Assembly: GCA_946549155.1 (NCBI GenBank)
Contig: CAMNQN010000054.1
Location: forward strand, 1-15,564
Direction of reading: 5' to 3'
DNA from: an uncultured Lachnospiraceae bacterium
Lineage (GTDB): Bacteria; Bacillota; Clostridia; Lachnospirales; Lachnospiraceae
DNA: 15,564 nt
The position numbers and the translations under genes are program-made. Shown here piece by piece: positions 1-6,900 of this stretch (position 1 is the stretch's first letter; each line of letters starts with the position of its first letter). The notes beneath the pieces are model-generated. The model was not told where the DNA came from, searched no databases, and saw nothing but the letters and a program-made list of their open reading frames with translations.

Positions 1-94
1 TTAGTTTTTCTTGGCATCCGGAGCTATTTTCCAGAGGTATGTGGCCCTGCCGTTCTGCCTCATCCTGCGTCCGGGTAGTTAACAAAACACGAAT
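1..94 (-). repeat. Intergenic dispersed repeat, copy A (cut by window edge)
   Basis: Read on the minus strand, this stretch starts TTCGTGTTTTGTTAA (about 94-80), then GGACGCAGGA (72-63), 28 bases (62-35), CTGGAAAA (34-27) and a GCTCCGGATGC box (24-14). The same series in the same order and spacing occurs at 8363-8490 and 15411-15504, so this is a repeat family. It lies just beyond the fba terminator. CTGGA and TCCGG can pair as a small hairpin around an A-rich loop. The 3' limit lies outside the window. No coding signal is convincing. It may be a small structured RNA or a remnant of a miniature mobile element; the class is unknown. Confidence 0.7.
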
Positions 95-104
95 TGCAGA
101 GCGC

Positions 105-136
105 AAAAAACTGCCAGCGAGTCTCCCCGCTGGCAG
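105..136 (-). terminator. Rho-independent terminator of fba
   Basis: Positions 111-119 (CTGCCAGCG) and 128-136 (CGCTGGCAG) form a perfect 9-bp stem with an 8-base loop. On the minus strand it is followed by six T residues (110-105). It sits 18 bases past the fba stop codon. Confidence 0.9.
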
Positions 137-153
137 ATACATTTTTATGGTAA

Positions 154-1122
154 TCAGGCTTTGCCTGCGCTTCCCAGTACGTTCTGAATCTTGTGAGCAA
201 CCATATCCTTTACCGCCTGACGGGCCGGCTTCAGATACTGACGCGGATCGAAGTGATCCGGATGCTCTGCGAAGTATTTGCGGATATTGCCGGTCATGGC
301 AAGACGGATATCGGAATCGATATTGATCTTGCAGACAGCCAGCTCTGCCGCGTGACGCAGCTCTTCCTCCGGGATACCGATGGCATCCGGCATATTTCCG
401 CCGTACTGGTTCACCATCTTTACGAACTCCTGGGGTACGGAAGAGGAACCGTGCAGTACGATCGGGAAGCCCGGCAGACGCTTAATGCACTCCTCCAGTA
501 CATCAAAACGCAGTGGCGGCGGAACAAGGATGCCGTCCGCATTGCGGGTACACTGGGATGCTTTAAATTTATATGCGCCATGGCTTGTCCCAATGGCGAT
601 AGCCAGGGAATCGCAGCCCGTTCTGGTAACAAATTCTTCTACTTCTTCCGGACGCGTATAGCTTTCCTTACCGGATTCTACAACTACCTCATCCTCAACG
701 CCTGCCAGTGTTCCCAGCTCTGCCTCAACCACTACGCCGTGATCATGAGCGTACTCAACCACCTGCTTGGTAAGGGCAATGTTCTCCTCGAAAGATTTAG
801 AGGAAGCGTCGATCATAACGGAGGTAAATCCGCCATCGATACAGCTCTTGCAAAGCTCAAAAGAATCACCGTGATCCAAATGCAGCGCAATCGGAATCTG
901 CGGATTCTCAGCAACTGCAGCCTCTACCAGCTTTACCAGGTAGGTATGATTCGCATAAGCGCGCGCTCCCTTGGATACCTGAAGGATAACCGGGCTGTTC
1001 AGTTCGCCGGCTGCTTCTGTGATGCCCTGTACAATTTCCATGTTGTTAACGTTGAAAGCTCCGATGGCATAGCCGCCGTCATAGGCCTTCGCGAACATTT
1101 CCTTTGTTGTTACCAATGACAT
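154..1122 (-). CDS. fba: Class II fructose-bisphosphate aldolase
   Basis: This cytosolic glycolysis/gluconeogenesis enzyme reversibly splits fructose 1,6-bisphosphate into glyceraldehyde 3-phosphate and dihydroxyacetone phosphate, using a divalent metal, usually zinc. The 322-residue product shows the class II signatures: catalytic Asp83 and metal ligand His84 in HLDHGD, Glu135 in VEAELG, His181 in GTSHGAY, His224 in LHGSSS, and the substrate-binding NIDSD at 267-271. The ATG at 1122 is preceded by a purine-rich AAAGGAAGGA site. The gene is monocistronic, with its own promoter (1162-1190) and terminator (105-136), and is divergent from the ABC importer operon. Its length fits the longer class II subfamily. 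An aldolase for another sugar phosphate (tagatose type) cannot be fully excluded, but the motifs favour Fba. Confidence 0.95.
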   Translation of the reverse strand: MSLVTTKEMFAKAYDGGYAIGAFNVNNMEIVQGITEAAGELNSPVILQVSKGARAYANHTYLVKLVEAAVAENPQIPIALHLDHGDSFELCKSCIDGGFTSVMIDASSKSFEENIALTKQVVEYAHDHGVVVEAELGTLAGVEDEVVVESGKESYTRPEEVEEFVTRTGCDSLAIAIGTSHGAYKFKASQCTRNADGILVPPPLRFDVLEECIKRLPGFPIVLHGSSSVPQEFVKMVNQYGGNMPDAIGIPEEELRHAAELAVCKINIDSDIRLAMTGNIRKYFAEHPDHFDPRQYLKPARQAVKDMVAHKIQNVLGSAGKA

Positions 1123-1161
1123 AATAAAATTCCTTCCTTTCTTTTAATATCGCTGTCTACG

Positions 1162-1190
1162 ATTATACCCTTTTTTCCTGAAATAAGCAA
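1162..1190 (-). promoter_or_regulatory. Promoter of fba
   Basis: On the minus strand there is a perfect -10 TATAAT (1167-1162) and a weak -35 TTGCTT (1190-1185), 17 bases apart. It lies about 40 bases before the fba start codon. Confidence 0.75.
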
Positions 1191-1271
1191 TAATCCTTTC
1201 TCAACTTTCTCAAAATCTGTATTTTCATACATTTTTTCCCTCTCCGCCCGGCATAATTTGTCACTTTGTCA

Positions 1272-1300
1272 TTGACTTTAAAAGGGACTTTTCCTATAAT
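1272..1300 (+). promoter_or_regulatory. Promoter of the amino-acid ABC importer operon
   Basis: The -35 TTGACT (1272-1277) and perfect -10 TATAAT (1295-1300) are 17 bases apart, a near-consensus sigma-A promoter. Transcription would start near 1307, giving a leader of about 68 bases that carries the hairpin at 1311-1344. Confidence 0.88.
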
Positions 1301-1310
1301 AAAAAACTAA

Positions 1311-1350
1311 GAACGCAAAGGGGCATTCGACATTTTTTGCGTTCTTTTCT
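1311..1350 (+). promoter_or_regulatory. Leader hairpin of the ABC operon, possible attenuator
   Basis: GAACGCAAA (1311-1319) and TTTGCGTTC (1336-1344) form a perfect 9-bp stem around a 16-base loop beginning GGGGCATTCG, followed by TTTTCT (1345-1350). The stem begins a few bases after the predicted transcription start and ends 30 bases before the start codon. It resembles a weak intrinsic terminator inside a 5' leader, suggesting attenuation, or a 5' mRNA stabiliser. No known riboswitch class was recognised, and the leader is too short for a T-box. Confidence 0.55.
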
Positions 1351-1374
1351 ACGCTAATAAGGAGGAAAAGAGAA

Positions 1375-2211
1375 ATGAAAAACAAACTGATGAAAGCTTT
1401 AAGCGCGGGACTGGCCGCAGGGATGATCCTTTCCATAACTGTCCCCGCAGCCGCCGAGGAGGCAAAAACGCTGAGAGTTGCCATGGAGTGCAGCTACGCT
1501 CCCTACAACTGGACACAGCCCGATGATGCCAACGGAGCCGTACCCATCGCCGACAGCCCGGACTACGCTTACGGCTACGACGTGATGATGGCAAAGCACA
1601 TCGCCGAGGAACTGGGTTATGAACTGGAAATCGTAAAACTCGACTGGGATTCCCTGATCCCTGCTGTTCAGTCCGGAAACGTGGACTGTGTGATCGCGGG
1701 ACAGTCCATCACCTCTGAGCGTCTGGAGAGCGTGGATTTCACCGTGCCCTACTACTATGCCTCCATTATCACACTGGTGAAAGCAGACAGCAAGTATGCC
1801 GAGGCCCAGGGCATTTCCGATCTTGCCGGCGCCACCTGTACCTCACAGATGAATACCATCTGGTATGACAAATGCCTGCCGCAGATTCCCGATGCCAATA
1901 TTCTGCCGGCCCAGGATTCCGCTCCGGCTATGACCATGGCGTTAAAATCCGGCGGCTGTGACCTGGTGGTTACCGATATGCCCACCGGCACCGCTGCCTG
2001 CGCCTCCGATGCTTCCTTAAAGCTTCTGGATTTCTCCGGCTCTGAAGATGATTTCCAGGTATCCGAGGAGGATATCAATATCGGTATATCCCTTCAGAAG
2101 GGCAACACCGAGTTGACAGACGCCATCAACAGCGTTCTCTCCCAGATGACCGTGGATGACTTTAACTCCATGATGGACGAAGCCATCTCTGTTCAGCCGC
2201 TGGCTCAGTAA
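1375..2211 (+). CDS. Amino-acid ABC transporter substrate-binding protein
   Basis: This is the extracytoplasmic solute receptor of an importer, of the family 3 (polar amino acid) type II binding-fold class, 278 residues. A signal peptide (about residues 1-27) has a Lys-rich start, a hydrophobic core and a VPAAA|EE cleavage site. No lipobox cysteine is present, unlike most Gram-positive binding proteins, so anchoring is unclear. The mature part shows family features: an LRVAMECSYAPYNW ligand pocket near 34-47, the GYDVMMAKHIAEELG segment, DWDSLIPAVQSGNVDCVI, and ITSERLESVDFTVPYY. An inserted loop (DDANGAVPIADSP) lies near the N-terminus. The RBS AAGGAGG (1359-1365) is strong. It is the first gene of a three-gene operon, and the stop is 18 bases from the permease start. 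The ligand cannot be named from the sequence. Confidence 0.9.
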   Translation: MKNKLMKALSAGLAAGMILSITVPAAAEEAKTLRVAMECSYAPYNWTQPDDANGAVPIADSPDYAYGYDVMMAKHIAEELGYELEIVKLDWDSLIPAVQSGNVDCVIAGQSITSERLESVDFTVPYYYASIITLVKADSKYAEAQGISDLAGATCTSQMNTIWYDKCLPQIPDANILPAQDSAPAMTMALKSGGCDLVVTDMPTGTAACASDASLKLLDFSGSEDDFQVSEEDINIGISLQKGNTELTDAINSVLSQMTVDDFNSMMDEAISVQPLAQ

Positions 2212-2229
2212 TGAAGGAGACACCAACCT

Positions 2230-3027
2230 ATGCCTGAATCATTCTTCGGAAGAATCGTTTTCATTTTGCAGCGGTACGGCCTGTCCTTTGCCCGTGGTGC
2301 CGGTGTTTCCATGCTGCTGGCTCTGATCGGCACCGCCATCGGATGCGTCATTGGCTTTGCTGTAGGGATCGTGCAGACGATCCCCCTTCACAAAAACGAC
2401 AGTGTCCTGAAAAAGCTTCTTCTCAAACTGGTTAAATTTATCCTAAATGTCTACGTGGAAATTTTCCGCGGCACGCCTATGATGGCCCAGGCCATGCTGA
2501 TTTTCTACGGATCCACAGCGCTGTTTAACATTCACATGTCCATGTGGTTTGCCGCCATTTTCATCGTATCCATCAATACGGGCGCTTATATGGCGGAAAC
2601 CGTCCGGGGCGGAATCCTTTCCATCGATCCCGGCCAGACAGAAGGCGCCATGGCCATCGGAATGACCCATGTGCAGACCATGACCTCCGTCATTCTTCCT
2701 CAGGCGCTGCGAAATATTATGCCTCAGATCGGAAATAACCTGATCATCAACATCAAGGATACCTGTGTACTGTCCATCATCGGTACTGTGGAGCTGTTTT
2801 ACACAACCAAGGGCGTGGCAGGCGCCTACTATACCTACTTTGAGGCTTTCACCATTGCCATGGTCATTTACTTTATCATGACCTTCGCCTGCTCACGTAT
2901 CCTGCGCTACTTTGAAGGAAAGCTGGACGGCCCCGACAACTTCGACCTGGCCACCACTGACACGCTGGCCCACACCAGCGGCATGTACAAATATCCGGAC
3001 AAAAAGGAGGAGAAGCGGCATGAATAA
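2230..3027 (+). CDS. Amino-acid ABC transporter permease
   Basis: This is the membrane subunit of the importer, 265 residues, of the HisM/GlnP-type family. Several hydrophobic segments are visible, including those around residues 17-40 (GAGVSMLLALIGTAIGCVIG) and 195-225. The family motif VEIFRGTPMMAQ lies near residues 75-86. The cytoplasmic EAA-type loop that docks on the ATPase reads EGAMAIGMTHVQTM near 138-151 and is followed by ILPQALRNIMPQIGN. A hydrophilic tail of about 35 residues follows the last helix. The RBS AAGGAGA (2214-2220) precedes the ATG. The last 8 bases overlap the ATPase start, so the two are probably translationally coupled. One permease gene suggests a homodimeric channel. 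Confidence 0.92.
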   Translation: MPESFFGRIVFILQRYGLSFARGAGVSMLLALIGTAIGCVIGFAVGIVQTIPLHKNDSVLKKLLLKLVKFILNVYVEIFRGTPMMAQAMLIFYGSTALFNIHMSMWFAAIFIVSINTGAYMAETVRGGILSIDPGQTEGAMAIGMTHVQTMTSVILPQALRNIMPQIGNNLIINIKDTCVLSIIGTVELFYTTKGVAGAYYTYFEAFTIAMVIYFIMTFACSRILRYFEGKLDGPDNFDLATTDTLAHTSGMYKYPDKKEEKRHE

Positions 3028-3784
3028 AGAAATTTCAGCAAATAAAGAAGCTTCTATTCTTGACATCCACCACCTCAGCAAAACCTTCGGCACTCATGTG
3101 GTATTAAAAGATATCGATTTCTCGGTGAAGTCCGGCGATGTAACCTGCATTATCGGCGCTTCCGGCTCCGGAAAGTCTACACTGCTGCGCTGCCTGAACC
3201 TGCTGGAAACCCCTACCTCCGGAGAGGTGCTCTACCACGGGGAGGATATCACCGGTGCCCATGTCAATGCGGCGTCTTACCGCTCCCACGTGGGAATGGT
3301 TTTTCAGAGCTTCAACCTGTTCAACAACATGAATGTCCTGAAAAACTGTATGGTGGGACAGATGAAGGTATTAAAAAAGGATGCGGAAACCGCCCGGAAA
3401 AACGCCATGCTTTATCTGGACAAAGTGGGAATGGCCCCCTATATCAACGCGAAGCCCCGGCAGCTCTCCGGCGGACAGAAGCAGCGGGTAGCCATCGCCC
3501 GGGCACTGGCGATGGAGCCGGAGCTTTTGCTCTTCGATGAGCCCACCTCCGCCCTGGATCCCCAGATGGTGGGGGAGGTGCTGGAAGTAATGCGCACCCT
3601 GGCCCGGGAAGGGCTGACCATGATTATCGTAACCCACGAGATGGCCTTCGCCAGAGACGTATCCAGCCATGTGGTCTTTATGGCCGACGGCGTAATCGCG
3701 GAGGAGGGAAACCCCTCCCAGCTCTTTGAGCATCCCCAGAATCATCTCACAAAAGAATTTTTGACACGGTTCCGGAATGGATAG
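3020..3784 (+). CDS. Amino-acid ABC transporter ATP-binding protein
   Basis: This is the ATPase that powers the importer, 254 residues when started at the ATG at 3020. That start is chosen because AAAGGAGG lies just upstream and the ATG overlaps the permease stop (ATGAATAA). A start further upstream would read through the permease coding sequence in another frame. All ABC motifs are intact: Walker A GASGSGKST (46-54), Q-loop Gln96 in VFQSFNLF, signature LSGGQKQR (149-156), Walker B LLLFDEP (169-175), D-loop SALD (177-180), and switch His206 in IIVTHEM. Sequence and length fit the GlnQ/HisP family. The next feature is a strong terminator, so this is the last gene of the operon. Confidence 0.94.
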   Translation: MNKEISANKEASILDIHHLSKTFGTHVVLKDIDFSVKSGDVTCIIGASGSGKSTLLRCLNLLETPTSGEVLYHGEDITGAHVNAASYRSHVGMVFQSFNLFNNMNVLKNCMVGQMKVLKKDAETARKNAMLYLDKVGMAPYINAKPRQLSGGQKQRVAIARALAMEPELLLFDEPTSALDPQMVGEVLEVMRTLAREGLTMIIVTHEMAFARDVSSHVVFMADGVIAEEGNPSQLFEHPQNHLTKEFLTRFRNG

Positions 3785-3804
3785 AATCGCTTTCCTGTAA
3801 AATG

Positions 3805-3854
3805 AAAAAGGGCCGCCGCAGAAGCTTCCGTACCTTCTGCGGCGGTCCTTTTTT
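3805..3854. terminator. Bidirectional terminator between convergent genes
   Basis: Positions 3810-3824 and 3834-3848 form a 15-bp stem rich in GCCGCC pairs, with one G-U pair and a 9-base loop. It is flanked by a run of A on the left and of T on the right, so a T-run follows the stem on either strand. It can end both the ABC operon and the surface-protein transcript. Confidence 0.92.
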
Positions 3855-3912
3855 GTTCTGAAATTATTGGTCTGTTCCTTTTCTCTGTGTCAGACCCGTT
3901 TTCCGGGAATTT

Positions 3913-6900
3913 CTAATTCCTTCTATCCCTGCCTCTGCGATTCTTCTTTTTCTGATTTCTCCTGACGATCATAATCACCACAATCCCGACAATCACTAAA
4001 ATCGATACAATCAGAATAATAATCAACTGCAGGATGGGATTATCGTCTCCCGTCTTTGTATTGTCAGAGCTGTTTCCCGCAGCTGCCAGATTCTGCGCCG
4101 TAGCCAGAGCCGCGTTGTCTCCCGCCAGCCCGCTGGTGGGATCAGCCAGTTCCCGCTCCACCGTACTGCCGCTCTGCACCGTGTTGGTCACGATCACCTC
4201 GTCAGCCAGATTTTTCGCGTTCAGAGTAACCGAATCCTTATTCAGGCTGATGTCATACCCAAATTCTTTTCCGCTCTTCAGCACCTTTCCTTCCTCATCC
4301 ACCTCCGCGAAGTAGAAGGTCACCTCCCGGCTGGCCAGCTTATGCAGGTTCACCTTGAGCGTAGCTGTCAGCTCACTGGCGTTAGTGAAGGTCATAGCCT
4401 TCTTATAACGCAACTTCGTCAGCTTGGCATCATCAAAAATACCGATATAGTAAACCGAATTTACCCGGACCGCCGTATCCTTATAAACCACTTTCTTGGT
4501 CAGCTTCAGCTCCGCCTGCAGGTTATTGGGATCCGTCGGTTTTTCCGTCTCCGTCTCATCGGCGGAAGCCACCTTTGTATTGGTGATGGTCACGGTCTGC
4601 GTCTTTGTCTCGCCCTGTTTCAGAACGATCTCCGAAGGATCCACCGTGATAGTATAAGTGATTCCGTTTGGCACCTCTTTGCCGTTGGCATCCACTTCCT
4701 TCACCATCACATACTTGGTTTCCGTACTCATCGTCAGCTCCACTGTGATGGTCTTTTCGGATTTCCCGCCCATCTTGATGGCCTTCTTGCCTATATAAGT
4801 GTACGTTCCCTTCTGAGAATTCTTGGTATAAATTCCGGCGTAAAAAGTACTGTTGCTGTTTAAAGCCGCGCCGTTTACATCCTTCACCACATTTGTCACC
4901 TGGAAGGAAGCCGTGTACACGAAGCCCTCCGGCATCTTGAAATACCGGTTCTGAATGGTCACCTTTTCCGGATCCGCGTCAAACATCGCGTTGTCTTCCA
5001 CCTTGATAACCACCCGTTTCTGCCGTCCGCTGTAGATATATTCCGCATAGAAGGGATCTGTGGCCAGCGTTTCCTCCGCCACCTCTCCCACCGGATTTCC
5101 GTATTCATCCGTCTCACCCACATAGTAGGTACCGTTGGCAAGCTTATCAAACAGAACGGTGGCGGACTTGTAGCCTGTCTTAATCTCGATCATCTTCACA
5201 TCGCTGATCCGGTTCTCCTTCTCCGCATCCGCAAACAGTGCGGCGTAATAGCTGCCGCCTGTCTTGGAATAAATCTCGTAATCCGTATTGCCAAGATAAT
5301 TCCGCTTCGTCACAGATATGCTGCCCGTGGCCTTCTCCGGCACCTTCTCATTGTAGAAGACAACGACCCCGTCCCTGGTCTTGTTCTCTTCCGAAGTCAG
5401 AATCACCTCACCGTTTTCGCCTTTCTGAACTGTAACCACCACTTCGGAATAACCGGAAACCTGATACCCCGCCGGAGCCTTAATCTGGGCAAGCCGGAAG
5501 GTTCTCGTTTCATCCTCTTTCCAATCCTTAATAAGATCTCCATAAATCGCAGGGTCCAGATTCAGCGTCATTTCCTTCGCCTCGGAGGAGAAGGTATAGG
5601 GATTCCCATTGGCATCCTTTAAGGGCACACCGCTTTCATCTTTCATGACAAACTCCGCACCGCCAAGATAAACCGGTGCCGCGGACACATCCGCCGGCTT
5701 TTCCTGAACCGCCAATTTCAGGAAATCAATGGAGCCCTGCTGGCCGCTGCCCTGCGGGCTTTCCGGATAATTGACCACATTCAGCGCCGTCAGAGCGTTC
5801 CCATTCCCATCCAAAGCCGCACCTTTCGCATTAATCGAGAAGAAGCTGTCATTCATCTTCATATAGCCCTGCGGCGTAGCAGTCTCTCTCAGCATATACT
5901 CGCCGCCCGCGATCAGGTACGGACTGATATCCACTGCGGTTCCCGCCGCATCTGTAGTCCAGCTATAAATCACTGCGCCTTTGGCATAAGCAGTGCTGCC
6001 GGCAGCAAAGCTTACGCTCTTTCCGCCTTTGTCCTTCACTGTGACATCCGTGGTGGGAATAATATTTTCCGCCGCGATCACTTCCAAAACAGCGCCCGCC
6101 ACCGGGATTTCCTTTCCCTCTGCCTGGGCTGCTGCCTCTGCATCGCTGGCCAAAGCCTCACCCGTCACATAGGTAATTTTCCTTACGGGCAGGGATTTTA
6201 CGGATGCGGATGCCCCATCTGCCGCCAAAGCCATAGCAGCCAGCCCGATTTCTTCACCCAGCATCATCAGCTCGGTTTCGCTCTCCGCTTCTGTTTCCTG
6301 AAGCAATTCCTGCTCCGTTTCCGCCTCTGTACTGTTCTCTGTAACAGACTCCGTGCTATCCGCATCGCTTTCTGTAAAAGCTTCTGTCACATCCGTCTCA
6401 GATGCCGCTTCCGTACTCTCTTCTGTCACTGCCTCCGTGTTTTCCTCCGAAACAGTTTCCGTACTCTCCTCGGTCACTGCTTCCGTGTTCTCCTCCGCAG
6501 CAGTTTCCGTGCTCTCTTCTGTAACAGTTTCCGTATTCTCCTCCACAGCAGTTTCTGTTTCAGTTTCTGTTTCGTCCGTCTCCGATGTCGTTTCCGTCAC
6601 ATCTGTTTCCGTTGCCATGCTTGTCTCTGAATCAGCCTCGGTTAAAGCTTCGGCCTCTTCCGTTTCTGCTTCTGTCTCTTCCTGTCCGTCCATGCCCACT
6701 ACGGCCATTCGCACATCCGAAACAGCCGCCTTATCTGCATAGACGGCCCCCAGCAGATCCGAAGCTGCTGTAAAGGAGCCCTCCGGCACCAGGTAAGTCC
6801 CCGTGCCCGCATCCTGGAGAGAGGCTTCGCCCAGATAGGGCACAAACTCACCGTTCTGCTCTGCCACCACATTATAAACCACGCATCCCGCATAGGAGGC

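Noticed and set aside
193..1119. Long open frame of about 308 codons on the plus strand
   Set aside because: It lies fully antisense to fba, whose catalytic motifs are complete. Its translation has no domain-like pattern, and there is no good RBS.
6407..6550. Regular direct repeats as a CRISPR array
   Set aside because: The units are contiguous with no unique spacers and translate as in-frame protein repeats.
6353..6742. Ser/Val repeat-rich open frame on the plus strand
   Set aside because: It is the antisense of the Thr/Glu repeats of the surface protein; the repeats alone explain it.
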